Origin: Psychromonas sp. MME1
Lineage (GTDB): Bacteria; Pseudomonadota; Gammaproteobacteria; Enterobacterales; Psychromonadaceae
Direction of reading: 5' to 3'
Length of the DNA stretch: 64,000 nucleotides
NCBI RefSeq assembly: GCF_041080865.1
Contig: NZ_CP160906.1
Span: 1,178,001 to 1,242,000 of the forward strand
Shown here: positions 48,401 through 59,604 of the stretch, piece by piece
Layout of the letters: the number at the start of each line of letters is the position of its first letter
How positions within the stretch are numbered: position 1 is the first letter of the stretch
Translations under genes and position numbers: made by a program
The notes under the pieces: generated by a model
What the model saw: only the letters and a program-made list of their open reading frames with translations
The model's database searches: none
What the model was told of the DNA's origin: nothing

Positions 48401-50552
48401 CTAACCACATGCAGTTGTCTTTTTCTAACTTGGTAAAAGCAAACTCATGTTTAGGATGGTATACAAATGGTAATAAACCACGTGCATTTAAACGGTCTAA
48501 CGTTACTTTAGGTAATGTTTTAAAACTGCTGTTATCGTTACAGTTATCGTCAACTATGGCCGTTGCTAGACCCAAATGATAAGCCAATATTAGCGGATGA
48601 AATGGCGTTATATATTCATGGCACTCTTCGTTTTCTTGGTATTGCGCGTAACCAATATTAACGAGTAGTTTTTCCGCTTTTGTTAGCATCACATCATAAC
48701 CAATGGCCGCTATCGCTTGGTTATAATTGGTAACTAATTCAGAGACGATTTCTCTAAACTCATCCCCCCAGCTAGATAGACTTGGCAGTGTTTTATTGCT
48801 TGTGCAGTATTCAAATAACTGCAGGTATGCGAGATAAACCTCTGGGTAATCTGCTTCAATCGCTTTTAGATCTACACTCCGTTGAGGTTCAACGTGTTGG
48901 TTTAATAATTGTTTATCTAAAAAGTCTGCTTCGCGTTGCAACAGTGTTAAACGTCGCCCTTTCGGCGCGACCTCTTTATTGTCTAACAACACTTTATTTT
49001 TATTGCGGTTAAAACACGCGAAGTAATCATCTTTAAATAGCTGAACAAAACGGCCTGTATCTAACATAAGTGGTAAAGAGAGTGAATCTGATGCAACAGC
49101 CCCTTCGACATTAAAGGTTAAGCTTCCCGTTGGGCTCGTCACCTCAAAAATTACATCGTTTGATTCATTTGCTAGCGTTTCAAAATCGATCTCTTGGATA
49201 TCTTCGTTATTAAAGACTTCCCCCGTTTGCGTTAACTTGGCTTTATTGCCCTGCTCAGCAATCACAAAGCTGTTATCTTCAATTTGTAGGGTGATACGTT
49301 GTTTATTAGGCTCAACTAAAAAGATATTCTCAAACGCTGGTAGGTAGAAGCTCTCTGCTGTTAATACCAATACACGGAACTTATAACACTCAGTCGTTTT
49401 ATCTCGTTTTAATACCAAACTGAAGTAGGTTGGCTCGCCAGCAAAAGCACCAGTGACCGTTACTTTACTACGCTTACCACCACTATTATTAGGTTGCTGA
49501 ATTTCAATACTTGGATCTTTGGTGTGTTGCAGTTTAAGTTGGTTTTTCTCTATTTTTCCACCTATGAAGGTTAATGACAAATCAAAGCTCTGCTGCCCTG
49601 GTTGTAGGGGTAAAATAATATGCTGTTCGCGTTTACCCGCATTGTTTTCTGATTTACTTTTCTTAGCAAGTTTATCAACTTGCTGCGAGTCAATTGACTC
49701 TAGCTCTAACACATTGCTGACATTACGCTTTTTCTCTTCTAAACAATCGGCAAATGTTAGCTCTGTTTTCCAGTTATCTAATTTTTCATCGGCGAAATGT
49801 TTTGCGACAAATTTGTCACTGAAATCATTCTCGGCAAACTTCTCTTCAAGCTCAGTTGAGAAACGTTCAGTTACCGTATTAATGCGATCAAAAAGCTTTT
49901 TGTTTTCTTCTAACCGTTTGTTGATTTGCTCTGGTTTTCCGCTCCAATTTAATATTTCAGGATCATCTAATAACCCCAATTCATGGAACTGTAAATCACC
50001 ATCTAAAATTGCTTTGTAAAGCTCTTCAAAACCAAACATAGTTGCACCATCTTCCACTATCTGTGCAAAACGGTGGTCCAACAAACATTCAGAAACTTTA
50101 CGATCTTTGGCGTGAGGATCAATCAAGTCTTTCAACGCATCTTTAATTTTTTCAGGGTGCCAAACACTGCCATCTTGAGCGATATCTTCAGCAGAATTAA
50201 TTAACGTGTCCAACATACTGTTATGAATAACTAATAATGCACAGCCTTTAAAGTCACTTTGCTGACCAGCAACTTTATCACGCAGGTGTGAAATAAAATT
50301 CTCTGAATAACCATTGCCATTTTCACTATGCAAAACGGGTAATAGTTTTGTATTGCCACAGGTTAATACATTAATGGTGGTGCCTTTAATGATTATTTGA
50401 TCATCACTTTTTGCAGTGAATGCATCGTATAAACGTTGGCTATTTTTGTTATCTGGCGATTGGAACTGATAACGGTAACCATGCTGTAGCTTTGTCTCGT
50501 TTAACTTTAAAAATTGCTCAGTTAAAAAGAACTCAAATTGTTTTTCTGACAT
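45429..50552 (-). CDS. dptH: Phosphorothioation-dependent restriction protein DptH (DndH)
   Basis: A 1707-residue HerA/FtsK-type ATPase component of the DndFGH (DptFGH) complex, which restricts DNA lacking phosphorothioate. I chose the ATG at 50552, with GGAG nine bases upstream; a GTG at 50573 is less likely. The C-terminal ATPase has Walker A GTMGTGKTQ (catalytic K1375) and Walker B KLVLVDEADNFM, followed by STQDITHF. The N-terminal 1200 residues are family-specific. The frame is intact over the whole length although the partners dptF and dptG upstream are disrupted. It overlaps the dptG end by 20 bp and the PIN gene start by four. Confidence 0.93.
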   Translation of the reverse strand: MSEKQFEFFLTEQFLKLNETKLQHGYRYQFQSPDNKNSQRLYDAFTAKSDDQIIIKGTTINVLTCGNTKLLPVLHSENGNGYSENFISHLRDKVAGQQSDFKGCALLVIHNSMLDTLINSAEDIAQDGSVWHPEKIKDALKDLIDPHAKDRKVSECLLDHRFAQIVEDGATMFGFEELYKAILDGDLQFHELGLLDDPEILNWSGKPEQINKRLEENKKLFDRINTVTERFSTELEEKFAENDFSDKFVAKHFADEKLDNWKTELTFADCLEEKKRNVSNVLELESIDSQQVDKLAKKSKSENNAGKREQHIILPLQPGQQSFDLSLTFIGGKIEKNQLKLQHTKDPSIEIQQPNNSGGKRSKVTVTGAFAGEPTYFSLVLKRDKTTECYKFRVLVLTAESFYLPAFENIFLVEPNKQRITLQIEDNSFVIAEQGNKAKLTQTGEVFNNEDIQEIDFETLANESNDVIFEVTSPTGSLTFNVEGAVASDSLSLPLMLDTGRFVQLFKDDYFACFNRNKNKVLLDNKEVAPKGRRLTLLQREADFLDKQLLNQHVEPQRSVDLKAIEADYPEVYLAYLQLFEYCTSNKTLPSLSSWGDEFREIVSELVTNYNQAIAAIGYDVMLTKAEKLLVNIGYAQYQENEECHEYITPFHPLILAYHLGLATAIVDDNCNDNSSFKTLPKVTLDRLNARGLLPFVYHPKHEFAFTKLEKDNCMWLALVPHQETSYSYVRKLVKDKVTEFKDAFSSLFTAGSKATLIINSVNNHKNVELFMGLVDYVKTQKDKVCHIHVNLYDDKETRCEFDRFAETASYDELKSHYGLDKGALKEQVDTIIDLLRTRLTYSKFRNDECETNPQAYAHLSFFRNHHKVEPTDVNVLEELSGVVCHGLLAGEAADSKEESYFTAFGLKNVETEHNAHLSMAQRLNGLIKPARKANVQHGRANSLALAVSDDFKTLLERSYDNSIWTTIIDPKVTLDFFESAKDMVLIHYSDNYTNSTNYDAITVTKQTDLYKKVLEQDQGGIIEEFNAFNGEWLLKMITAGTNERKEKKGIIGAYKYVNCLLAKSDITWVPLSVAEMVRVAGNIGLKMNDSDFSRNVHGYKSGAISDDVLFVGFKENQLYLLPLEVKAGLKQTHKKGVEQAKELKRYLTQDILGRDDLAGHLYRGLFIRQILMQIDKYKLYNLYQADYFEPILELREWWLQGDYQLAELQDYPEGFLVAMVENDTFFEASFEEVQNILKIQLPTANLNHLVSTPLTTLMAEACSDTLSKIPEQYLLAESTSVKAKTSNSEENENTKTEFVDDSITNDNTKKPEPVLENELDKVAEVKGTYDPNGNLKVLVGHNVRDDQSVFWEPTNTAKFMNTNSGIIGTMGTGKTQCTKAVVTQLYRDQHKNVDGKPIGILIFDYKSDYVDDKFIDATQGKKFNLHKLPYNPLSLFGDTPMLPVHTARGFAETMGKAFGLGQKQQLKLRKLISEAYELAGIHKADPSTWKQSAPTIADVWALFEESEPTEDSLYAALESLNELEIFEDDVSKCTSLYELVDGVTIVELAGYPSEVQNLVVALTLDLFYSQMQKKGKPEVQGDFRQVTKLVLVDEADNFMSQNFPSLRKILKEGREYGVGVILSTQDITHFKTSENDYSTYVLSWIVHRVSQIKNQDIKSIFNKDDKQEQENLMKSIRELEKHYSLYVDGDKKITKIKDKAFWELVK

Positions 50553-51947
50553 AGACTGCATCTCCACTATCACTCATACGTTCAACATTACCAATACGCT
50601 CAAAAAAACAGATTAAGGCTTGTTGGCTCTGTTTATCAAAAAATACGCCTCTTGATTGAAAGGATTTAATTAACTCGTGGAAACGAACTTTTTCTTGCTC
50701 ACCAATGGCTAAGTTGGTTAATAACAATAGGTAGTCTTGGTTAAAGACCAACACACGACCAGCTCGTCCGCGAGACTGCGCAAAGTGACTGCAGAATTCA
50801 GACTCAGTGGCTTTAACGTAGAGTTTGTTTATCTCATGACGTGATTCTTTTGCACCAAACTGCATTCGGCTGAGTTTAAGTAGATCTGCTAACACATCTT
50901 GTGGATTTTCACTTCCACTCAAGGTTAGATTTAACTCTCGGCTCTCTTTAAATGCCTGCGCATAGTTTTTGAGTAGAATTGCTGAGCTAGGGGTTTGCTG
51001 CAGGTTTTTCTGCTAATACCCATAAAGGTTGAATGGTATTCACTGCATTATCAATTTTTTTCGATTGCAAACTTTCATTCATTGATAGGTAAGGAAAGAT
51101 ATTCCATAACGCCTGATACATCTGATTATAGCCATAGTCTTTTACTAAATAACGCTCATCACTGGCTTTCTCACTGTCTAAAATGTAATAACTTAATTGT
51201 GCTTCCGGTTCCCCTTTTTGCCAGCCTTTCAAATTTAAGGCTAACTGTGCCGTGTAGAGATGTGCGTATAAGCGTAAAAACTCTTTGAAAATTGAAAGCA
51301 AATATTTAGGCCTTTTGCCTAAGAAACGCAGATCTTGCTGTAGGTGTTTTGCCATAAATGGCAGGTATGGCTCTTCGCTCGCTTCAGAAATAGTAAGCTT
51401 ACCTTCTATTACCTCTTTGCTTAGCTTCATTAATTTTAATAATTCAGAATAAAGTTCATTCTCTAAGAAGTTGAATTTGTTATTTGGTTTTTTATCGAAG
51501 TAGAAGTTTCTGCAGTTGGTTAGCAAACATGCCACCTAAACTTGCATCTCTCGCACTGCCTTTTTCTTTAATGGTTTTGAACAGTAGAAACTCTGGCGAT
51601 ATTTTATAAAGTTGATCATTTTCAAAATACATTTTTTCTAAAACTGGCCAAAATTCACTTTCATCTAACTTAGTTTTGAAGCTCTTTTCACAGCTTGTTT
51701 TAAACTTTTCCAGTGCAATTTTAGATTCACTTGTTTCGTCATCTTTTACTGCTTGTTTTTCTTCATCGCTTAGCTTTTCAAGGTGTAGCTCTTTTCGAAA
51801 TGATGTTTTAACTACATAACCTAGTACACTGTCCCAGTTAAAAATGTCTTTTCTATCTTTGGTATTGATTGGGAAATAGGTTGTTAAGGTATTATTTTTT
51901 ACCTGCTCTTTAGTCTGAGGTAAATCAGCTCTTAGCATTAAACTCAT
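50533..51947 (-). pseudogene. dptG: Restriction protein DptG (DndG), two frameshifts
   Basis: Three frames join to one protein of about 470 residues. The first runs from the ATG at 51947 to GGMFANQLQKLLLR. Removing one A of AAA (plus strand T run 51507-51509) gives NQLQNFYFDKKPNNKFNF. The second break is at the T run 51005-51009, where removing one base gives VLAENLQQTPSSAILLKNYAQAF, continuing to the stop at 50533. Position between dptF and dptH and the four-base overlap with dptF identify it as DptG. Both breaks are extra bases in A/T runs. As read, no full DptG can be made, which should disable DptFGH restriction. Confidence 0.85.
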
Positions 51948-53541
51948 AATCCACTTACCTCAAAATCTTCATTATCTACATTGGTTATTTTGTATTGTTT
52001 GTTACCTTTGCCAACTATGTACAGGGTATCAGAGCTGTTTGCGATCTCTGCAATTTTATCAACCAATTCATCAAGCAACACAACGGTGTTTTTGTCGTGT
52101 TTATTAGGACGATATCCCGCAACAATCCGCTGCATTAAATTCAGCAAGTTTATATTTACCTTCAACGCTAAGGTGTTATCACCAGCACGGAAATTAGCAG
52201 TAAAGAAAGAGCTGTCTTTTTCGTAGGTGTTATTTATCGCTTTTACATCGACCTTTAGTTCAAGTGATGACGCTAAGAAATAACCATTATGCTCCGAGAT
52301 AAAGAACTCCCCTTTGGCTAATTTAGGGGCATTACGGTTGTTATATTTATGAATGGCAGTGATTGCCGTTCGACGATAAAACTGACGCAACTTATCCTTT
52401 TGCTCTGATGAGTTATCGAAACTAGTATGCAAGTGCCAAACTTGTGAATAATTGTCTATCAGGTGCTCATCAAAATCACCAGCAAACTGTTTATGGTATT
52501 CATTGCCGTAGTCAGATTTTCTTAGCATATAAAACAAACGCAAATAGGAGTCTGCATTTGGCACCCTTCGTATACCAAGATCAGTTAATGCTATTTTGTA
52601 ATCATCAAAATCAGCATCAGGTAGTTGCAAAGAATGAGACAAAATGAATTTATCGATTTTTTGAGTACGTTTAATCGCTGGGTCAAAGTCCGAAATAATA
52701 TGACTTAGCTCGTTGTCCCCTTTTTTAAATAAGTTATCAAACAGGTAATCAGGGCCAGCGAGCAAATGAAAAATGAAATCTAATAAGGCACGTGCTGTTA
52801 AAAATTGGTCTTTCATTAAACGCGCTTTAAATAGAAGGTCAATAATAACGTCTTGCACTTCTTCACGCGCTAGCAATTGATAGTTCGCACAAAGCTTTTT
52901 ATCTGGGTTTTGTTTTTGTCTCTCGACATCAAAGTATTGACGAATTAAGTTAGCTTCTTGGGCTGTTATTTTCTTTAATAAGTCTTTTGCAAACTTGGAG
53001 GTATGACCATCAATCTCTAAAGTAAATTTGGGGTAGTTTTCAAAGTCTAAATAACAATGATTTTCTGGTATATCATCTTTATCATTAGCTAAAAAAGCTT
53101 TGATCGACTCAGTAATCTCTGAAATAGCCCCTTCTTCTGCATAATTACCTAACATACCTGTGTTAATGCCGATCACTAGTGGTTTGTTGGTATTTTCAAA
53201 ATCAGTAAAGAGTTTATTTAGTGTTTCAATAGCTGAATCTTTAGGATGAAAGCTGTGGGTAGCATCTAAGTGGAATTTCACACGTCTAGCGTAGTCTTTG
53301 CTGTATTTTGTCAGAATCTTGATTTACCATCGCCACTACTACCACATAAGAAAATTATCTTCTTATCGGTTGAGGATAAGCCAGTTAATTGCTTTACAAA
53401 ATCCGTTTCAATATCCGTTTTAATATAAAGGTATTTTTTTACTTCATCCAAGTCAGTTGATAACGCAGCCTCTCGTTCTGTTGAGACAGCGTATGGTGAT
53501 GATTTAGACATCACACTAAGGGCAGTTCGAAAATTAATCAA
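51944..53541 (-). pseudogene. dptF: Restriction protein DptF (DndF), ATPase, one frameshift
   Basis: Two frames join to one ATPase of about 532 residues. The first, from a TTG at 53541 with AGGAAC upstream, reads ALSVMSKSSPYAVSTERE and ends in Walker A FLCGSSGDGKS. The second (stop at 51944) begins with the matching continuation ILTKYSKDYARRVKFHLDATHSF. One base is missing at about 53319-53322, between Ser of the P-loop and Ile (expected SEIL or SKIL). DptF is the NTPase of the DptFGH restriction complex. It opens the minus-strand operon dptF-dptG-dptH-PIN. The break falls just behind the P-loop, so the short product would be inactive. Confidence 0.86.
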
Positions 53542-53657
53542 ATGATTTAGTTCCTGTAAGGCGTTATTGTTAGGGATTATATGTTTAGATGATTTTTATG
53601 ATGGTAACAGATTGATAAATGGCATGATAACGGTAAGTTCAAATTAATGGAATATTA

Positions 53658-53860
53658 ATACCAATTCTATAATTATCTGTTCATTAATCCCTGTTAAAAT
53701 GAATGCTAGCTTTGTTATTGATTTTGTAATTATACCAATCGGAGTAAATAGCTGATCTATTTTGCTGGTTAAAATAACTTACTTTTATATTATAAGTTTC
53801 GTAAAGGGAGCAACTAGTTACTTAAATCAATCCTCGCTAAATAGATCACATCATTAAAGG
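53658..53860 (+). repeat. Repeat cluster: R3 copy followed by truncated R1 copy
   Basis: 53658-53732 (ACCAATTCTATAATTATCT, then GTTAAAATGAATGCTAG) matches 25610-25682. Starting at 53732, ATACCAATCGGAGTAAATAG and TTAAAATAACTTACTTTTAT match R1 for about 90 bp; the right half is replaced, and only TAGATCACAT is shared near 53840. The cluster lies at the tRNA-side edge of the island. Confidence 0.65.
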
Positions 53861-53999
53861 AATCGTGAAGAAGCTCTCTTGATAGCTATAAGATAGCGCT
53901 TTTCATGGCCTACTGGCGACAGTAGATAAATGACTTCGTGATTTTAAAATGAGCTGTGACCGACTATATTGGCGGGGGTGAAAACATTTACGGTAAAAT

Positions 54000-54080
54000 T
54001 GGTTGCGAGAGCAGGATTTGAACCTACGACCTTCGCTTGTTTATAAAGAGCGGGCCAGACGATTTATCAATCTACCAATC
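54000..54080 (-). pseudogene. Degenerate initiator-tRNA copy (3' half intact, 5' half replaced)
   Basis: The 36 bases at 54000-54035 are identical to the 3' half (CCA end, acceptor strand, T arm, variable loop) of the four tRNA genes that follow at 54184-54626. From 54036 on, the anticodon, D and 5' acceptor sequence differ, and pairing of the acceptor stem is lost. It is the copy nearest the Dnd island. A tRNA 3' half beside an island is the usual footprint of integrase-mediated insertion, but no integrase is present. Confidence 0.7.
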
Positions 54081-54183
54081 TACAAATGGCAATAAGCCAA
54101 AAGTATATCTATGTCTATTGGTAGTTTTTCTTGGAGGCGTTTTTTGAGGTTTTTCTTGGAAGTGTTTTTAATCATAATTAAGT

Positions 54184-54260
<77 letters not shown>

Positions 54261-54305
54261 TCCGTAATTTTTATTGCAACACACTTTTATTGTGTGTAAA
54301 AGTGT

Positions 54306-54382
<77 letters not shown>

Positions 54383-54427
54383 TCCGTAATTTTTATTGCA
54401 ACACACTTTTATTGTGTGTAAAAGTGT

Positions 54428-54504
<77 letters not shown>

Positions 54505-54549
54505 TCCGTGATTTTTGTTGCAATACACTTTTATTGTGTATAAAAGTGT

Positions 54550-54626
<77 letters not shown>

Positions 54627-54831
54627 TCCGTTAATCTTAGCTAGTGACGGGTGCCCCTGTCTAAGTGCGGCAAATGATATAGTGATCACATTATCTTAGC
54701 AAGTACTATTTTTAATAATAAATCCATCAGCTTAAATAACAAACAGCATCAGCTTATATTGTTTTAAAATAGAACAAACTGTGTGATTTATCTGCTCATT
54801 ACTTCATACATAATAAGCTATAATCAATCGC

Positions 54832-55092
54832 TTATTTTAATAATGAATGATCTTCAGGAAGATGTTTACTAATCCAAAGTACTAATTTGTGTCGGATGTT
54901 AGCAGCATCTTCTTGATCTTTTGCCAAGGGCGTTATGAGCTTATCTTGCACTAACAACCTGTATATACACTCATTTTTATCTTTGGCAGAGGTTGTTGCG
55001 TCAAAACCAACATATTTACGTTGCAGTGCATAGGCGCTGCCTAATTTGATAGCATGCTGTAGTAGTTGCGATTCATTTTTTATTTTTTTCAT
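54832..55092 (-). CDS. Small conserved protein, DUF5062-like
   Basis: An 86-residue cytoplasmic protein with no membrane segment. The sequence ECIYRLLVQDKLITPLAKDQED followed by KLVLWISKHLP resembles the DUF5062 family of marine gammaproteobacteria, as far as I recall it. Function unknown. CGCGAGGTAAG precedes the ATG at 55092. The gene is 61 bp downstream of ligA on the same strand and may be read from the zipA-ligA transcript. Confidence 0.72.
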   Translation of the reverse strand: MKKIKNESQLLQHAIKLGSAYALQRKYVGFDATTSAKDKNECIYRLLVQDKLITPLAKDQEDAANIRHKLVLWISKHLPEDHSLLK

Positions 55093-55153
55093 ACTTACCT
55101 CGCGAAATATTTTAGTAATTAGCCACTCTGCATAATGACGCTAATGGCCAATA

Positions 55154-57181
<2,028 letters not shown>

Positions 57182-57217
57182 TTACTATTTTCATGCGCTA
57201 GATGCAATGCCGAATGA

Positions 57218-57378
57218 TACCAATGGGAATAAATAGCTGATCTATTTTACTGGTTAAAATAACTTACTTTTATGTTGTAAGTTTCGCAAAAGGAACAACC
57301 ATTTGCGTCAACTTACGCCTCAAATTAAGCCATTTTTCCTGCGCAAAATTTAGATCACATGCTTAATCCGATTGGTAT
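57218..57378 (+). repeat. MITE-like repeat, family R1 (full copy)
   Basis: A 161-bp element with ATACCAAT and ATTGGTAT ends, same length and orientation as 18521-18681 and differing at only scattered positions. It is inserted between zipA and ligA, which are adjacent in related bacteria, and so shows recent mobility. Confidence 0.8.
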
Positions 57379-57416
57379 AAGTCGTTAAAATAATAACGGG
57401 GATCTCTATTTTTTCA

Positions 57417-57442
57417 TAAAAAAACCTCGTTAAACGAGGTTA
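57417..57442 (-). terminator. Intrinsic terminator of zipA
   Basis: On the minus strand AACCTCGT and ACGAGGTT pair around a short loop and are followed by seven T, 18 bases after the zipA stop. It separates zipA from ligA transcriptionally, unless readthrough occurs. Confidence 0.88.
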
Positions 57443-57459
57443 TCAGGGCTTAACGTTTG

Positions 57460-58299
57460 TTACATATAACGCATTAATCGTTTATGGTAATCTCGAAATT
57501 GCTGTTCCGTCATTAATTCTCTATCCGCATTTAACACGATACAATCAAACTCATCGGTCATTTGCTGTACAGCGACTAACATCATGTCGAATGCTTCTTT
57601 AATATTGATTTCATCGTTGGGAGCAGTTAAAAAGAAAGAGACTCCCTCTGAATGTAATTGCTTCATTTTGACCGGATCAAAAACACCAGGGGCAACCATA
57701 TTAGCAATACTAAATAAGATAGGTCCTTTGCCATCAGATTGTAGGTGACGATGAAATATGTTCATTTTACCAAAACGGAAACCAGAGGTTAAGAAAAACT
57801 GTAATAGCGTGTGGCCCCGTAAATAGGCATCTTCTTTAGGCACAACATTGAAAATAAAAATATCTTGTATCGCCTCATCGGCATGAACCGCCCCCGGCTG
57901 TAGAGAGGGGATTGGTAAGGTATCATCTTCATTAAATACTGGCTGTTGCTCTTCAAGCTTCACATCCGTTGGCTCTTCGCTATCCACTTGCAGCGAATAA
58001 TGGTCTTTATCAGCGTCTAAATCATTAATAATAAAATCATCCGTGCTGAAGTCGTCATCACCTATATTAACTTTAATTTCTTTCTCGTCTATATCGGGAT
58101 CATTATCTAAATCAAGTGACACCATCACGTCACCCTCTTCATTAATGGTCTCCCGATTATTTTTTGATAACTGCGCTGCATCCTCACGTCCCTGTTGCAG
58201 TAAAGCTTTATCTTTACGATTAAGAAGATAGCCATGAATGAGTACTGCTGCTATTGCAAGCACGCCAATGACTATTAATATAGGTTGAAAATATTGCAT
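57460..58299 (-). CDS. zipA: Cell division protein ZipA
   Basis: A 279-residue divisome protein that anchors the FtsZ ring to the inner membrane. It has one N-terminal transmembrane helix (residues 5-25, N-out), a basic stretch (LLNRKDKALL), an acidic linker rich in Asp/Glu/Pro, and the C-terminal FtsZ-binding domain from about 145 (FIFNVVPKEDAYLRGHTLLQFFLTSGFRFGKMNIFHRH). AGAGAAAC precedes the ATG. It is divergent from cysZ, as in related species. Confidence 0.95.
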   Translation of the reverse strand: MQYFQPILIVIGVLAIAAVLIHGYLLNRKDKALLQQGREDAAQLSKNNRETINEEGDVMVSLDLDNDPDIDEKEIKVNIGDDDFSTDDFIINDLDADKDHYSLQVDSEEPTDVKLEEQQPVFNEDDTLPIPSLQPGAVHADEAIQDIFIFNVVPKEDAYLRGHTLLQFFLTSGFRFGKMNIFHRHLQSDGKGPILFSIANMVAPGVFDPVKMKQLHSEGVSFFLTAPNDEINIKEAFDMMLVAVQQMTDEFDCIVLNADRELMTEQQFRDYHKRLMRYM

Positions 58300-58322
58300 T
58301 GTTGTTTCTCTTTATTATGGTG

Positions 58323-58592
58323 TAATTTATATCCATGCTACTTCAACCAGCAAAGTCAGCTAGGACAAAAGTGCCGATATGTTAGGCATAAAATAGCAGT
58401 ATCGTTATTCAACATAGCGATTATAGAGCAAAGCAGATGGGTGCTATTTTCCTTGCCCGACTGGGCGCTAGCTCAACAAACCGCCCTGCGTTGTCACACT
58501 CAAAAAGTGAATAACAATTACTTCATGTTACATCTTACTTTGCTATCAGAGCTCGCGCCTGACAAAGGTTCTGGAAGTAACATGGGTATATA
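58323..58592 (+). repeat. Intergenic repeat, family R2 (full-length copy)
   Basis: About 270 bp bounded by near-inverted ends TATATCCATGCTACTTC and GGAAGTAACATGGGTATATA. Its right 84 bp match 1434-1518 reversed, and its middle matches 4863-4952. No plausible protein. It lies between zipA and cysZ and may be a non-autonomous element; the remaining 140 bp hold the cysZ promoter. Confidence 0.75.
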
Positions 58593-58733
58593 AAGTACCT
58601 TGAAACGATCAAAGCGTCTATATTTACAAGTTTATTTTCTTTAAAATGTTAGCTATTTACGCAAAGATCGCTTTTTATACGATAAATTTATTATAACAGA
58701 GCTCCATAACTCAATTGCAAAAGGGATATTATA

Positions 58734-59498
58734 TTGAATAAACAAATAATTACGCAGCCACTCTCCGGTATAGAGTACTTGTTAAAAGGCGCTAAATTAC
58801 TAAGTCATCGCAAATTACGTTTGTTTGTCTTGTTGCCATTAACCATTAATATCTTTATTTTTGCTAGTGCCTTTTGGTTTTTATTTAGCAGTATTACACA
58901 ATGGGTTGATAGTTACATATCCGGACTCCCTGATTTTTTAAGTTGGTTATCCTATCTATTTTGGCCATTTTTAATTTTTTCAATTTTGTTCGCCTTCTCA
59001 TTTATTTTTGCCACCATTGCAAATTTAATTGCAGCCCCTTTTAATGGCTTACTGGCTGAAAAAACTGAAATGCTATTGACCAATTCAACGGTAAACGATG
59101 ATGGTTTAGTAGATGTTATTAAAGATTTACCAAGAATATTTAAACGTGAACTACAGAAACTCGCCTACTTCCTACCGCGAATGCTATTGTGCGCGTTGTT
59201 ATTCTTTATTCCCGTTGCAGGACAGCTGGTTGCTCCCTTTGTTTGGTTTTTATTTATGGGTTGGATGATGGCTATTCAATATGCTGACTTTCCCTTCGAT
59301 AATCATAAAATTCCATTTAAAACAATGAAATTAACATTACGAAAACGACTTGCGAAGAATTTAACTTTTGGTATGTTGATTAGTTTTTTTACAACGATTC
59401 CGATACTTAATTTTATTATTATGCCTATTGCTGTTTGTGGTGCTACTGCATTTTGGGTCGATGTCTATAAAAAAGAGCTGACTAATATAGATAAATAA
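58734..59498 (+). CDS. cysZ: Sulfate transporter CysZ
   Basis: A 254-residue inner-membrane protein that admits sulfate for cysteine synthesis. The start is a TTG at 58734 with AAGGGA seven bases upstream. N-terminal GIEYLLKGAKLLSHRKLRLFVLLPLTINI is the CysZ signature, followed by helices at about 30-50, 70-100, 150-180 and 215-240 and by IANLIAAPFNGLLAEK in the middle. Genomic position beside zipA-ligA is as in E. coli. Confidence 0.95.
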   Translation: MNKQIITQPLSGIEYLLKGAKLLSHRKLRLFVLLPLTINIFIFASAFWFLFSSITQWVDSYISGLPDFLSWLSYLFWPFLIFSILFAFSFIFATIANLIAAPFNGLLAEKTEMLLTNSTVNDDGLVDVIKDLPRIFKRELQKLAYFLPRMLLCALLFFIPVAGQLVAPFVWFLFMGWMMAIQYADFPFDNHKIPFKTMKLTLRKRLAKNLTFGMLISFFTTIPILNFIIMPIAVCGATAFWVDVYKKELTNIDK

Positions 59499-59548
59499 CT
59501 TCCCCCCCTTATGTAACTTCGCTTATTCCTCATTAAGCCTAAGTCTAA

Positions 59549-59585
59549 CGATGGAATGCCACGCCAATAAAGTGGCATTCCATCG
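59549..59585. terminator. Bidirectional terminator between cysZ and the SLC13 gene
   Basis: CGATGGAATGCCAC (59549-59562) and GTGGCATTCCATCG (59572-59585) pair perfectly over 14 bp around a 9-base loop, between two convergent stops. Confidence 0.8.
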
Positions 59586-59604
59586 TAATAACCTGCTATC
59601 ACTG

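Noticed and set aside
49519-50019. 166-codon plus-strand frame
   Set aside because: Antisense shadow of dptH; Ser/Leu-rich as expected from a reversed frame.
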